DNA of 64,000 bases from NCBI RefSeq assembly GCF_907164955.1, contig NZ_OU015521.1, positions 310,001-374,000 on the forward strand, given 5' to 3'. This DNA is from Coxiella endosymbiont of Dermacentor marginatus. GTDB taxonomy: Bacteria; Pseudomonadota; Gammaproteobacteria; Coxiellales; Coxiellaceae. The translations under genes and the position numbers were made by a program. Below are positions 53,673 through 64,000 of this stretch, in pieces. Numbering within the stretch: the first letter of the stretch is position 1; every line of letters starts with the position of its first letter. The notes beneath the pieces were generated by a model, which was given only the letters and a program-made list of their open reading frames with translations, did not search any database and was not told the origin of the DNA.

Positions 53673-54218
53673 TTAGGTTTCGCTATCGAGTTCTTTGATT
53701 GTGAAATGAAGATTTGTATAAACACAAATCTCGGCAGCAATAGTAAGTGCTTTTTCAACAATTTCCCGAGCGCTTAAGTCTGTATTATCCAATAAAGATT
53801 TTGCTGCAGCTTGAGCATAAAGTCCACCTGATCCAATAGCCATTAAGCTTTTTTCAGGCTCGATAACATCTCCAAGACCTGTAATAATGAGTGACTTCTT
53901 TGCATCAGCTACAGTCAATAATGCTTCTAAGCGGCGCAGTATTCGATCTGTCCGCCAGTCTTTAGCTAGTTCAACGGCAGCACGGGTCAAGTTACCTGAA
54001 TAATGTTCCAATTTTTCTTCAAATCGTTCAAATAGAGTAAAAGCATCTGCTGTACCCCCAGCAAACCCAGAAATTACCTTATCTTTATAAAGGTGTCTGA
54101 CCTTACGCGCATTGGCCTTCAAAATAGTTCCGTTCATTGACACTTGACCATCACCTCCTATGACGACTTTGCCGTTTCTTCTTACAGAAACTATTGTGGT
54201 ACCACAGAATTGTTTCAC
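53673..54218 (-). CDS. hslV: HslV peptidase of the HslUV protease
   Basis: Proteasome-like threonine peptidase. The short propeptide MKQFCG is followed by [20 protein letters not shown], where the first Thr becomes the catalytic N-terminus after processing. NARKVRHLY and [20 protein letters not shown] are family features. 181 residues, normal. Followed closely by hslU; upstream in the same direction is the truncated ftsN, the argS-ftsN-hslV-hslU order expected in this group. Confidence 0.97.
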   Translation of the reverse strand: MKQFCGTTIVSVRRNGKVVIGGDGQVSMNGTILKANARKVRHLYKDKVISGFAGGTADAFTLFERFEEKLEHYSGNLTRAAVELAKDWRTDRILRRLEALLTVADAKKSLIITGLGDVIEPEKSLMAIGSGGLYAQAAAKSLLDNTDLSAREIVEKALTIAAEICVYTNLHFTIKELDSET

Positions 54219-54572
54219 TATCTTTCTCCACTAATTAAATTCTCACAATAGGAGAAGTAATACCACATAGATATTGGGTTATAAAAGCTAGTTTTCAAGC
54301 GTCCGAGGAATTGCTTTTAGAAAATAAACATTTTTAATTGATTGTCTCTGAAGATTAATTTGAGCTTGTGTTCAGTTTCTTGGGACGATTATATACCACA
54401 AATGATTCTTCTTTTTATTTAATCGATTCCATATTTGGAATTATTATCTCTTTATTACAGCAAGTATGAATGAAGGCAGAAAAATTTGCTGAGATATGAT
54501 TGAACTATTCAGGTTGTTGATTTTTTTTTAAATGAGACATTTAGAAAATGAAATAAGCAGCGGGAAGGGTGC
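54219..54572. other. Spacer between hslV and ftsN, probably the lost SPOR region
   Basis: 350 bp directly after the ftsN stop codon. A normal ftsN would extend about this far to encode its SPOR domain. I read the minus frames and found no SPOR-like motif, so the tail seems eroded. The hslV promoter must be here as well. Confidence 0.45.
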
Positions 54573-54896
54573 CTAAGCTACAAAAGATGTTTGAGACACA
54601 GCACAGTATAATGGTACTGTCACTTCCATTTTAGGAAGAAGAGTATAAAACTTAAATTGAGATTCCGATTTAATAGATGTCGTCAGTGGTGGTGGTTTTA
54701 CGGGAGCGATTGAAATGGTGCTTATTGTCGTCTTCCCAGTGACCTTTTTTTCATGTTTCTCATGACAGCGACAAACAAAAAAGAGAAAAGTAATTATAAC
54801 AGCAATGATGCTAATGGCAAAAAGTGCAGCAATTATGATTTTGAATCCCGAACAACGTTGGGAATTAGGAAATTTTTTGGCATAATCTCGACTCAT
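54573..54896 (-). CDS. ftsN: FtsN-like division protein lacking a SPOR domain
   Basis: FtsN triggers septal peptidoglycan synthesis. The 107-residue product starts MSRDYAKK, has one membrane anchor (about residues 19-42, IIIAALFAISIIAVIITFLF), a Pro/Thr linker and FKFYTLLPKMEVTVP, a motif typical of FtsN-type proteins before their periplasmic part. It then ends in unrelated residues (LYCAVSQTSFVA). Normal family members continue to a peptidoglycan-binding SPOR domain at about 180-300 residues. Context (argS, hslV, hslU) supports the call. Either a minimal FtsN, since the essential part lies before SPOR in E. coli, or a pseudogene. Confidence 0.72.
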   Translation of the reverse strand: MSRDYAKKFPNSQRCSGFKIIIAALFAISIIAVIITFLFFVCRCHEKHEKKVTGKTTISTISIAPVKPPPLTTSIKSESQFKFYTLLPKMEVTVPLYCAVSQTSFVA

Positions 54897-56035
54897 TTTT
54901 GCGATAACACAGAGAAAGCAGGTATTTCATTGATTAATAACTGACCTCATTATAAATTAGTTTGAAATTAACATTGAGATAATCTAAAATCAATTGCTTA
55001 TTGGTTGATCAATTTAGTGGGTTCACTGGTCTTTTTTGTTTCTTAATCTAGCATCAAATGTCAAATCTTGATCCCCAATTTTCACTTTTTCTTTTGATAA
55101 AGAAATTGAGTTATGCTTTTAGCTGTGTTAGGAGTATTCTTATTTTTGTTTAGCTTGTTTCATTTACCATCCTGTAAAGTAAATCCATTACCTTATCTAG
55201 TACTAAAAATTTAATTGATTTAAAGAAAAAAACACCATGTCTTAGTGCGCACAGGATATGAGAATAAATTGACATAAGAATTTATTATCCACTACAGCTC
55301 CTTGAAAGTAGTAATACTTATTTGAATGAGCAATAATTTAATATTGTAAAATAAGTTAATATTTTACTAGTGTAATATTAAAAAGATTATTTTGTCTTTT
55401 CTAGGCACGAGCGATAATGATGAGGTTGTTCGGGTGTTGATTATTGTTTTCTGGATTTGCGAGATTTCATGTCATCTGCATAAGTTGCTCAAGATTGAGA
55501 TAACAAGTGAGTTTATTAGCGTTCTAAAAAACGCTGTCTTAAAGTTAATTTATTGTTGCTTGTTTAGTAAAATTAATTTGATCAGCATGAAGAGGCCTTC
55601 TCGCTATCATTTTTAAAATAGATCAATATGAAGAGATAAAAAAATTAAATTTGGGTTCCTTAAAAATATATTTCCTTTCTGTCCCCTTGCTCTTTTTATT
55701 TTTCTTAATAAAGTAGGTACGTACAGTACACTATTGAGCATTTGCTACTCGAGCTATAAGTTTGCAGTGATGCGTTATTCTTTTAGCAACAGGCTCACAG
55801 AGTTACTTTGAATAAGTGTATCAAAAGTAAACTAATCGCACTTAAATTTAATACTCTCAAAACTAGTATAATTTGTGCGTGGTGGTATCCATCCTAGATA
55901 AGCTTAAAAATTTGAATAATTGTTTATTGATCTAAAAGCCTATGGCTAAGAAGTTATAAAAGTAGAAATAGTAATAACAAACGTTGGAATAAAAACATTA
56001 ATTGATTGCTTTAGTTATTTTACGCATCTTTTCTC
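54897..56035. other. Gap between ftsN and argS
   Basis: 1.1 kb. The only sizeable ORF is plus strand 55392-55616 (74 codons, VVRVLIIVFWICEISCHL), unrecognised and without a ribosome site. The ftsN promoter should be near 54900-55000. Confidence 0.4.
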
Positions 56036-57790
56036 CTACATTTTCTCGGGTGCGGATACACCTAACAAAGTTAAACCATTGACAATGAGTTGACGTACAG
56101 CAGCAATTATATTTAATCGCGCATTGCGTAATTTATCATCATGTTTAATGAGTAATTGTTCTACATTATAATAAGCATGAAATTGGTTGGCAAGGTTTTG
56201 TAGATAATGAGCAAGTAGATGAGGAGCCTGTTGGATAGCAGCAGTATTTATAATTTCGTTATAACGCGATAAAGTGCTTAATAACTTTTTTTCATAAGGA
56301 CTCGATAATAAGGCTAAATTAGCCATTCCTTCTGTAGAGTTCCATTTTTTTTGGGCTGCATTTAACTGACGGAAAACACTGCAAATTCGTGCATGAGCGT
56401 ATTGAATATAATAAACAGGATTTCTATTCGATTGGGATTTTGCTAGCTCGAGATCAAATTCCAAATGTTGATCAGGCTTACGCATAATATAAAAAAACCG
56501 CGCCACATCATTGCCGACTTCATTTCGAAGTTCTCGTAGAGTGACAAAAGTACCGCTGCGAGTCGACATAGATATTTTTTTATCGCCTCGATAGAGAATA
56601 GCGAATTGCACTAGTAAAGTTCGTAATTTAGAAGGAGATTTTCCTAAAGCACGTAAAAAGGCGCGCAGACGAGGAATGTATCCATGATGATCTGCTCCAA
56701 AGATATCAATAATGAAATCATATTCTTGATTGAACTTATAGAGATGGTAAGCAATATCAGCCGCAAAATAAGTCGGTATACCATTATTGCGAATTAACAC
56801 TCGATCTTTTTCGTCACCTAAAGCAGTAGCTTGGAACCATTGTGCACCATTTTTTTTGTACACATAACCTTTTTGACTTAAAAGCTCTAGTATTTCTTTA
56901 ATTAAATCTTTTTTTATGAGTCGACTTTCGAGAAACCATTCATCATAAACAACACCAAATTCTTCTAAATCACTTTTAATATCCCCTAAAATATTATTGA
57001 GTGCCGCATCAAAGATAATAGTGAAATCTTCTCCAAGTAAGTCCTTTTGGATCTTCACCCATGCATCCAGGTAATTTTCAGAATCAGTTTTAGTATTAAT
57101 GATAGACAGTTCACGAATCTGCTCTCGTGAATAAAGAAAGCGATCACCGTATTTATCTTTCAGCTCACAGGCAATATTTACGATATACTGGCCTTGATAG
57201 GCGTTTTTAGGCAGAGTAAAGGTCTCTTCATATTGCTGTAAATATCGAATCCAAACACTTAAAGCCAGGATTTCCATTTGTCTACCAGCATCATTAATAT
57301 AGTATTCTCGGTGTACTTTATAACCGACTTTTTTTAGTAAGTTAGCTACACAGGCACCATAAGCAGCACTTCGGCCGTGTCCGACATGTAAAGGGCCTGT
57401 TGGATTAGCAGAAACATATTCTATATGAACTGGCTTTCCTTGGCCAACCTGGCTTTCTCCATAGCGACATCCCAATTTTAAAATAGCGGAAATAATTTGC
57501 TGATAACTAATTTCCGCGACATAGAAATTAATAAAACCCGGATCAGCAATTTCCACTTTGACGATGTTCGAAAAAGATGGTAGAGCGTTGACAATCTTTT
57601 TAGCGAGAATACTTGGGCTAATTCCTGTAATTTTTGCCATCACTAAGGCTAAATTGGTTGTAAAATCACCATGTTTTGGATTTTGACTATACATAACCTT
57701 GAGTATGGGAGAGACATTGGGGTCTAATATCCCTTCTGCTTTTAACTTTGCAATAGCTTGATTCAATGATGTTTCGAGATTTTTCTTCAT
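56036..57790 (-). CDS. argS: Arginyl-tRNA synthetase
   Basis: Class I synthetase charging tRNA(Arg). The 584-residue protein has the N-terminal additional domain (residues 1-110), the HIGH region [18 protein letters not shown] (about 130-147), [19 protein letters not shown], and [15 protein letters not shown] at the KMSKS position, followed by the helical anticodon domain with the C-terminal LGVSAPEKM. Length matches the family. ATG start at 57790. Intact. Confidence 0.97.
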   Translation of the reverse strand: MKKNLETSLNQAIAKLKAEGILDPNVSPILKVMYSQNPKHGDFTTNLALVMAKITGISPSILAKKIVNALPSFSNIVKVEIADPGFINFYVAEISYQQIISAILKLGCRYGESQVGQGKPVHIEYVSANPTGPLHVGHGRSAAYGACVANLLKKVGYKVHREYYINDAGRQMEILALSVWIRYLQQYEETFTLPKNAYQGQYIVNIACELKDKYGDRFLYSREQIRELSIINTKTDSENYLDAWVKIQKDLLGEDFTIIFDAALNNILGDIKSDLEEFGVVYDEWFLESRLIKKDLIKEILELLSQKGYVYKKNGAQWFQATALGDEKDRVLIRNNGIPTYFAADIAYHLYKFNQEYDFIIDIFGADHHGYIPRLRAFLRALGKSPSKLRTLLVQFAILYRGDKKISMSTRSGTFVTLRELRNEVGNDVARFFYIMRKPDQHLEFDLELAKSQSNRNPVYYIQYAHARICSVFRQLNAAQKKWNSTEGMANLALLSSPYEKKLLSTLSRYNEIINTAAIQQAPHLLAHYLQNLANQFHAYYNVEQLLIKHDDKLRNARLNIIAAVRQLIVNGLTLLGVSAPEKM

Positions 57791-58931
57791 AAGTTTTTAA
57801 GTTTATCATGTTGGGTATGGAATAAAATCAAAATAACAAATCACGATAATAAATTACATGAGTTCTTTAGAAGCCTTATAATTTCGAGTCTTTCAATGCT
57901 GTTAAATAGGCAGATACAATTGTTACATGACGCTATCTAACTTAAACTTATTTAAATAAATGATATTATCTAGGCAATATTCTCTTCATAAAGAGAAAAT
58001 GAAGCTTTTCATAAACGATTCAGTTTATTTTGTGTTTGAATTTTGTTAACCGGAATTAATGGTTAAATATTAACGCTGTATCGTATGCACATTTCCTTTT
58101 AAGGCAGATTTCATATCCTTTTTCTTGAGATTATAATTTTTTTATTTTAATTTCGACTGGTCTGTTGATCACTTCGTCCAGTTCCATTGAAAACTTTAGA
58201 AGAGCGGTAGAGCGTTTCAGTATAGAGTACTTATGTGAATTTAATTTTTAATTGCACTCAAATACTTAGGAATCAGTACCGATCCTTCATAATTTTCGAA
58301 TGTCAGTCATCTGCATGAAATTGCAGTAAAGTTTATCACAACCGTTTCTGAAAAAACATTGGCTAGTGAATTTAGATTCTATTTCCTTAATACAATCTTT
58401 GATAGAGTTATGAATATTTGTATTTGAGATGATGGTTGAGAAATTTCAGAAAAAAATTAGAGCAAGTATTTGAACTATTTTGCCGTGGTGGTATTCCCCA
58501 CTGTTCACGCGACATTGAAGAAGATGGAGAAAAGTTTGTCCGCTTGCGTATTGATGGTTACTTGTAAAATTAATTAGTAACCATAAGGATAGTATTTTAA
58601 TCAAGATCCCTCTTACGAAGGGCTATTAAAGGCTGTATGCGACAATAGAGTGAGTTGCTCCTTATTGGTAATCAATATGTATGAAATTCTATCTCTTAAT
58701 GTTGAATCTATTGGTACTTTCTGAATGTCTTATCTAGTAGCTTCAGTCCACATTGCGTTTGCATATACTCTATTTTAGGAGGAAGAATTGGAGTGTTCCA
58801 GAGAAATGAATAACTAAAAAACAATTACCAACTGGTAAAACCTACTTAATTCTATAGTGGGCAAAGTTCTTAGACTATTTGAGAACTCTTAATTAGAGAC
58901 GAACGTTCCTTTGTTACCATAATGAAGAGGA
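57791..58931. other. Gap between tsaC and argS
   Basis: 1.1 kb with no intact gene. A coding-like frame on the plus strand, 58436-58567, reads KKLEQVFELFCRGGIPHCSR and then DIEEDGEKFVRLRIDGYL before a stop. Its composition is far from the AT-driven noise around it, so it is likely the tail of a lost gene; I cannot name it. Confidence 0.5.
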
Positions 58932-59531
58932 TCAACCGGCTCTCAAGATTTCGCCGGTGATGGCATTACGGATTTCGGTAGGTTGTTTAGAAGATTCAAA
59001 AGTACCACCCTTAAGAATGATATCAATTTTGTTACCGAAAATCATTCTCAGGATTTTTATGTCCTTTATGGGAGGCTGTCCTTCTAAGTTGGCGCTGGTT
59101 GAAATAATAGGTCCTCCAAAATGACGACAGAGCAAGCGAGCTAACGGATGATTGGTAACACGAATGGCAATAGTAGTGTGATCCCCCCGCACCCAATAAG
59201 GTACTTTGGCTGTAGCAGGAAAAAGCCACGTAACAGGTTTTTCGAGCCATGTGGTGAAAACTCGAGATAGTATTTTAAGATCCAGTGGTTTAATGAGAGC
59301 TTCTACTTGCTTCCATTCCGAAGCGATCAAAATAAAACCTTTTTTAATTGAACGATTCTTGAGAGAGAGTATTTGAGTAACAGAATATGGATTAAAGGGG
59401 TCACATCCAAGACCATAAACAGTTTCAGCAGGATAAGCAATCACTCTTCCATGTCTTAAAAATTTAATAGCCTCGTTAATAGATCGTGTGTAATCATCTA
59501 TATTTGAAAAAAATGGCCTGAAGTTTTTCAT
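58932..59531 (-). CDS. tsaC: TsaC threonylcarbamoyl-AMP synthase
   Basis: YrdC/Sua5-type enzyme making threonylcarbamoyl-AMP for the t6A37 modification of ANN-decoding tRNAs. The 199-residue protein has [20 protein letters not shown] (about residues 25-44), the KPVTWLFPA and [10 protein letters not shown] segments and [11 protein letters not shown]. It is the short TsaC form without the C-terminal Sua5 domain. The topA-tsaC neighbourhood is conserved in gammaproteobacteria. Confidence 0.94.
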   Translation of the reverse strand: MKNFRPFFSNIDDYTRSINEAIKFLRHGRVIAYPAETVYGLGCDPFNPYSVTQILSLKNRSIKKGFILIASEWKQVEALIKPLDLKILSRVFTTWLEKPVTWLFPATAKVPYWVRGDHTTIAIRVTNHPLARLLCRHFGGPIISTSANLEGQPPIKDIKILRMIFGNKIDIILKGGTFESSKQPTEIRNAITGEILRAG

Positions 59532-59998
59532 CTGCTTTTTTTAAGTTTGTTTGGTCTTGAATTCTATTTTCTCTTAATTTTTCTGTAATAGTTAGATTTC
59601 TAATTATAATAGCTCGCGCAGCTAGGAGAATAACATTTTTGATCCCAGATTTGTTAATAACAGTGCAAGTCATAAGGAAAATACTGTCGAGTATTTGAAT
59701 AAGTCGAGAGAAGAATTTCTAATCTAACTAGATCAACTTTTCCGGTAGTGAATATGCTAATAACAAGATTGTTTGTATATGTAGCAGACCTACAAAGTGA
59801 GCAGCGAGCAAAGCTAATAATATAATACACAACACCCCCTCAACTTTTTAATAAAATCTTTAATTGCTTCTAGAGCGTAGTAAGCAGAAAGAATATGCGC
59901 TTAAAAGGGAATACCCAATTTTTTGTTTAGTTTAGTAAAGTCGTTTCCATAATCACTGCTGTCAGACCAATCCCCCCATTAAAATAATAATAAAAAAT
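59532..59998. other. Spacer between topA and tsaC
   Basis: About 470 bp, AT-rich; no gene or strong hairpin is visible. It should contain the end of the smg-topA transcript and the tsaC promoter. Confidence 0.4.
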
Positions 59999-62269
59999 TT
60001 ATTCATAAAATTTACAACTCTTTTGTGGACATACTTTTTTTATTCCTTGAGTTCTCATTTTTTTTATAGACAAAATAGGCCAGTGACATTTAGGACACTC
60101 CTGACTGATAGGCATATTCCAGATAGCATAATTGCAATCTGGATATCTTGCACACGAGTAGAAGATTTTTCCTCGACGCGATTTACGTTGTAAAATAGTC
60201 CCTTTATTACATTTAGGACAGGTAACTTTAGTATCTTTAGGTTTTTTTAGTGGTTCCATGTAATGACAATTTGGATAACCACAGCAACCAATGAACTTAC
60301 CATAGTATCCACTTTTAATCACAAGTTTGGATTGACATTCGGGACATTGTCGATCTTCGATGAGTTTTTGTGAAGAATCTGCAGTTAAATCTATTAAGTT
60401 ACGAGTATAGTCACAGTCAGGATAAACGGTACATCCAATGAAACATCCCCATTTTCCAAAGCGGATAGATAATTGGGCTCCACATTTAGGGCATCTTTCA
60501 TCAATTTTTTCTTGTGTTACATCGCTGCGTTTAACAGTCTTTTTAGTAAGATCAACAAGGTTTTTAAAGGGGGGCCAAAAAGCTTCTAATACCGGGACCC
60601 AAGCCTTTTTCCCTCGAGCGATCTCATCTAGTTCATTTTCTAATTCTGCTGTGAATCCATAGTCCACGTATTTAGTAAAATAATGAGTTAAAAATCGATT
60701 AACAATACGGCCAACGTCTGTAACGATGAAACGTTTATTATCTATCTCGACATATTTACGATTTTTTAAGGTGGCAATAATGTTTGCATAAGTAGAAGGA
60801 CGACCAATGTCATATTCTTCCAGATCTTTAATTAAACTTGCCTCAGTATACCGAGGTGGAGGTTCAGTGAAATGTTGTTCGCTTTTGATATCATTAATAT
60901 CGATAATTTGTCCCTTCTTCAGAGGAAATAACATTCCATCTTTTCCTTCGTCATCTTTTTGCTTTTTGTCGTTGTCTTCTTGGTAAACAGTAATAAAACC
61001 TAATTTAACTACAGTGAAACTATTAACACGAAAAAGAGCATTAGGCGCTGCCAGATCAATGACAATCGTATGCAAGATGGCTTCGGCCATTTGGCAAGCA
61101 ATCGTTCGTTTCCAAATTAAAGTATATAATTTCAATTGATCGCTTGTTAAATTTTTTTTTAAATTTTCAGGGAGTCGAAAGACAGAAGTAGGTCGGATGG
61201 CTTCATGTGCTTCTTGAGCGTTTTTAGATTTAGTTTTATAGATACATTTTTCTTTTGGCACATTTTCTTGTCCATATTTTTGATTAATTAATTCTCGGAT
61301 TTCTTCTATAATTTCTGGTGCTAACGTGACAGAATCTGTTCTCATATAGGTAATAAGACCTATTGCACCTTCATCTCTAATATCAATACCTTCATACAAT
61401 TGCTGAGCGATTTGCATGGTTTTGGAAGCAGAAAATCCTAATTTGCGCGCTGCTTCTTGTTGCATTGTCGAGGTGATAAAAGGTGGGACGGGATTGCGTT
61501 TGCGTTCTCGTTTAATGACTTTAGTAACCATAAGCTTCCCATCAATAGATTTGATGATATTTTTACAGGTATTCTGAGCTTCTTTTTCTGTGATTATAGA
61601 AAATTGCTTAATTTTTTTGTTCCGAAATTCAATTAATCGCGCACTAAAGTTTTGTTTCTGAAACTGGCAATTCGCATGAATAGTCCAATATTGTTGGCTT
61701 TTAAAATTTTCAATTTCAATTTCCCTTTCTGCAATCATGCGTAAAGCGGGACTTTGAACCCGACCTGCAGAGAGTCCAGGACGGACTTTTAGCCATAACA
61801 AAGGAGATAAATTGAAACCAACCAAGTAGTCTAATGCACGTCTTGCCTGCTGCGCATTCACTAAGTCCTTCGAAATATCACGTGGATGTTTCATGGCATT
61901 TTGCACTGCTTTTTTTGTGATCTGATAAAAAACAATGCGGGAAAAATTTTTATTTTTTAAGCTATTATTAGTTTCTAATATTTGTTTTACATGCCAAGCA
62001 ATGGCTTCACCTTCACGATCAGGGTCTGTAGCTAAAAATAAATTTTCACAATTCTTAAGAGCTTTTATGATAGCTTCCATATGACGGCTGTTGTGTTCTA
62101 TTATTTGGTAATGCATTCTAAAATTATCAGCCGGATCCACAGCACCTTCTTTAGGAATCAGATCGAGTACATGGCCATAAGAGGCTATTACTTTAAAATC
62201 TTTACCTAAATATTTTGCTATTGTTTTAGCTTTTACAGGTGATTCAACCACCATTAAAGATTTCATCAT
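59999..62269 (-). CDS. topA: DNA topoisomerase I
   Basis: Type IA topoisomerase that relaxes negative supercoils, balancing gyrase. Toprim lies at residues 1-120 (MVVESPVKAKTIAKYLG, ATDPDREGEAIAWHV); the catalytic Tyr is Tyr308 in GLITYMRTDS. The C-terminal part carries four zinc-ribbon-like units: CPKCGAQL, CPECQSKL, CPKCNKGT and CPKCHWPI, each with a second Cys pair or near-pair. 756 residues, shorter than E. coli (865), which has additional C-terminal ribbons. Starts 2 bp after smg, so the two are coupled. Confidence 0.97.
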   Translation of the reverse strand: MMKSLMVVESPVKAKTIAKYLGKDFKVIASYGHVLDLIPKEGAVDPADNFRMHYQIIEHNSRHMEAIIKALKNCENLFLATDPDREGEAIAWHVKQILETNNSLKNKNFSRIVFYQITKKAVQNAMKHPRDISKDLVNAQQARRALDYLVGFNLSPLLWLKVRPGLSAGRVQSPALRMIAEREIEIENFKSQQYWTIHANCQFQKQNFSARLIEFRNKKIKQFSIITEKEAQNTCKNIIKSIDGKLMVTKVIKRERKRNPVPPFITSTMQQEAARKLGFSASKTMQIAQQLYEGIDIRDEGAIGLITYMRTDSVTLAPEIIEEIRELINQKYGQENVPKEKCIYKTKSKNAQEAHEAIRPTSVFRLPENLKKNLTSDQLKLYTLIWKRTIACQMAEAILHTIVIDLAAPNALFRVNSFTVVKLGFITVYQEDNDKKQKDDEGKDGMLFPLKKGQIIDINDIKSEQHFTEPPPRYTEASLIKDLEEYDIGRPSTYANIIATLKNRKYVEIDNKRFIVTDVGRIVNRFLTHYFTKYVDYGFTAELENELDEIARGKKAWVPVLEAFWPPFKNLVDLTKKTVKRSDVTQEKIDERCPKCGAQLSIRFGKWGCFIGCTVYPDCDYTRNLIDLTADSSQKLIEDRQCPECQSKLVIKSGYYGKFIGCCGYPNCHYMEPLKKPKDTKVTCPKCNKGTILQRKSRRGKIFYSCARYPDCNYAIWNMPISQECPKCHWPILSIKKMRTQGIKKVCPQKSCKFYE

Positions 62270-62271
62270 AA

Positions 62272-62748
62272 TTAATGAATACTACCCGACTTGTCATCAA
62301 GCACAAGAAGCCTCATGCTAGCAAGAGTTTGCTTTTCATTAGGTTGATTAAAAAGAACCATTAAGGTGACCCATTTTAACAGGTTAACATCGATATTTTC
62401 TGCATTTAATTCAATGAGTTGATTAATAACGAGCTCTCGTGTATGAGGATTTAAAATTGATTGTTGTTCTAAGGTGATCAAAAAACGACGGCAATCACTA
62501 TCTAGTAATTCACATTCGTAGCTACTAAATACTCTAAAGGAATTTTTGTTAGGTAATTGCATAAATTCATGGACACCTTGTGAGAGATTATTTAACCAAC
62601 GAAACGCTTGATCAATAACGATACGACGAAACCCAAACTCCTCCAGTCTGAGGAGTAATCGTTTTTCCCCCGCGTCAAGAGTGTAATTTTCTTGCATATA
62701 ATGTTTAAACAAATACATCAATACCATTAACATACTTTCATCTTTCAT
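62272..62748 (-). CDS. smg: Smg family protein (DUF494)
   Basis: Conserved protein of unknown function usually found between dprA and topA. I start at ATG 62748 (MKDESMLMVLMYLFKHYMQE), which matches the family start MKESxxDVLMYLFEHY and has AGGTG just upstream; the frame is open to 62793, but those codons have no family counterpart. 158 residues, normal. The short distance to topA suggests one transcript. Its usual upstream neighbour dprA seems reduced to a scrap at 63031-63105. Confidence 0.92.
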   Translation of the reverse strand: MKDESMLMVLMYLFKHYMQENYTLDAGEKRLLLRLEEFGFRRIVIDQAFRWLNNLSQGVHEFMQLPNKNSFRVFSSYECELLDSDCRRFLITLEQQSILNPHTRELVINQLIELNAENIDVNLLKWVTLMVLFNQPNEKQTLASMRLLVLDDKSGSIH

Positions 62749-63518
62749 TATTTCACCTGTACAAACCACCTCTTTTGAGTAAAGCGAGTACATCTAATAT
62801 ACCCTGATTGGGCATCTTCACCAACGGATAGACCTATTTTTCAAATCTGAAATAATATACTCTATTAGAATCAATCAATTTCTTACTCTCTTTAAGTAGG
62901 ATATTTTAACTAGCAAGGGGATTTAAAACAAATCTGGGGTGGTAAAATTTCTTAATTCTGCTTGGCTATAAATTAGATGATGATCATCAAATTAGAGTGC
63001 AATGGTAATTTCCATCACCGCAACGCTGGACTAAGGCTTCTGAATAAGGTGATTTGAGTGAGGAAAATAGATAGTAGCACCAATTCCTAATGCAAGCAAG
63101 GTCCATTATATAAAAGCTTGCTTAGCTTGATTGTCCTTGCTTGATTGTCCTTTATATTCAAGATGATTTTTTGTCACTATATAAAAAATGAGTGAAGTTG
63201 TTCTATCTAAAAAATATTCAATTTTGATACGCTTAAGATATGAGGATTGTCGATAATATAAGAAAGGAGAAGAAAATTAGGTATTTCTTTAATAAGGTAG
63301 AGAAATTGGGTTAATTGAATGTTGAGATATAATAATTTTAATCTTCAATTCTAAATTTTCTCAATGCATGCATACTGCTATCGTGCAGCAAAGCGATAAT
63401 TCTGATAAATTTCTTCGCCAAAAGAAGTAGTTATGAAAAAAGAATGATCTCATTATATAAGTCTTAAAATACCAAAGTAATATAGGTACTAAGATTTCAT
63501 ATGACAGGACCAATCTCC
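62749..63518. other. Divergent gap between smg and fmt
   Basis: About 770 bp where dprA and def stand in many relatives; both together would need about 1.6 kb. It contains the dprA-like scrap described separately and a 14-bp direct repeat (GCTTGATTGTCCTT) near 63128-63160. No def-like sequence is seen before fmt. Confidence 0.45.
63031..63105 (-). pseudogene. dprA: Possible dprA remnant
   Basis: The minus strand reads LLALGIGATIYFPHSNHLIQ, which resembles the DprA segment T-I-A-V-L-G-T-G-I-D-x-I-Y-P followed by a polar helix. It is bounded by stops and lies in the place dprA occupies in related genomes, immediately upstream of smg. The match is short, so this is a suggestion. If right, natural-transformation DNA processing has been lost. 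Confidence 0.45.
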
Positions 63519-64000
63519 ATGCCTTTTAATGTAATTTTTGCTGGGACATCTCTATTTGCCGTGCCGACGCTTCAGGCGTTAATTAAATCTAAGCATCAGG
63601 TAGTGGCGGTTTATACGCAGCCTGATCGACCAGCAGGGCGTGGACAAAAAATGGTAGAAAGCCCCATAAAAGCTCTAGCTAAATCTCAAAAAATAACTGT
63701 TCACCAGCCTTTATCATTTCTGCGATGGGAAGAAAAACAAAAAATAATGGCCTTAAAGGCTGATATCATGATAGTTGTAGCTTATAGTTTGTTGTTACCG
63801 CGAAATATCCTAGCTGCTCATCGATTTGGGTGTATCAATGTCCATGCTTCTCTCTTGCCTCGATGGCGAGGAGCAGCGCCTATTCAGTATGCTATTCTAT
63901 CAGGAGATCAAGAATCAGGTATAACTATTATACAAATGGACGAAGGGTTAGATACCGGCGATATTTTAATTCAGAAATCCTGCCCAATTAAGGAAGGAGA
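63519..64000 (+). CDS. fmt: Methionyl-tRNA formyltransferase, N-terminal part
   Basis: Formylates initiator Met-tRNA using 10-formyl-THF. About 160 codons are visible before the right edge: [20 protein letters not shown], the [11 protein letters not shown] loop, and [17 protein letters not shown] with the active-site region, then [15 protein letters not shown] prefer ATG 63519 because AGGA lies at a good distance before it; an in-frame ATG at 63501 adds six residues and lacks a ribosome site. def, the usual partner, is absent upstream. Confidence 0.93.
   Translation, partial: MPFNVIFAGTSLFAVPTLQALIKSKHQVVAVYTQPDRPAGRGQKMVESPIKALAKSQKITVHQPLSFLRWEEKQKIMALKADIMIVVAYSLLLPRNILAAHRFGCINVHASLLPRWRGAAPIQYAILSGDQESGITIIQMDEGLDTGDILIQKSCPIKEG

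Overview
This window is AT-rich chromosomal DNA of a gammaproteobacterium with a shrinking genome. It looks most like the Coxiella lineage (Legionellales), probably a Coxiella-like arthropod endosymbiont. That placement is inference from gene content, gene order and the style of decay; no rRNA gene or marker comparison is available here. The 41 intact or edge-cut CDS called below add up to roughly 39 kb, about 61% of the window. Nearly all are housekeeping genes in good condition. Between them lie AT-rich gaps of 0.3 to 2.9 kb with short random ORFs and, in places, recognisable gene corpses. I see no tRNA, rRNA, insertion sequence, prophage or CRISPR array.

Layout. 1-3268: mnmE (cut by the edge), yidC, yidD, rnpA, rpmH on the minus strand. 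4324-7301: glyS and glyQ. 7810-11571: rpoH and ftsY, with a 1.9-kb gap where many proteobacteria carry ftsE and ftsX. 11857-12426: rsmD. 13423-18258: gyrB, recF, dnaN, followed upstream by a wrecked dnaA (about 18295-18870). 20183-22159: pyrB, ruvX, yqgE. 23808-27094, plus strand: proC, trxA, rho. 27412-31983: broken hemY, intact hemX, a NIF3-like gene, aroD, an acyltransferase. 31984-34927: the largest gap. 34928-36244: an MFS transporter. 37859-41037: uvrD and trpS, divergent. 42642-45144: ahcY and metK. 46114-47655: an SH3 protein and ubiK. 48126-51101: ubiB, ubiJ, ubiE. 52231-57790: hslU, hslV, a truncated ftsN and argS. 58932-62748: tsaC, topA, smg. 63519-end: fmt (cut by the edge), with a scrap that looks like dprA between smg and fmt.

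How the genes fit together. The set covers replication and supercoiling (gyrB, recF, dnaN, topA, uvrD), translation (glyQS, argS, trpS, rsmD, rpmH, fmt, tsaC, mnmE), membrane insertion (yidC, yidD, ftsY), heat shock and proteolysis (rpoH, hslUV), the SAM cycle (metK, ahcY) and late ubiquinone synthesis (ubiE, ubiJ, ubiB, ubiK). An aerobic, translation-focused core is therefore kept.

The most notable observations are: (1) dnaA, encoding the replication initiator, is a multiply frameshifted pseudogene directly upstream of an intact dnaN; (2) a parS-like centromere site sits in the 3' end of recF at the centre of a 38-bp palindrome; (3) four of the five convergent gene pairs are separated by a long perfect inverted repeat that has survived in otherwise decaying DNA; (4) ftsN has apparently lost its SPOR domain, and ftsE/ftsX are not recognisable beside ftsY, hinting at a simplified division machine; (5) hemY is frameshifted while hemX is intact.
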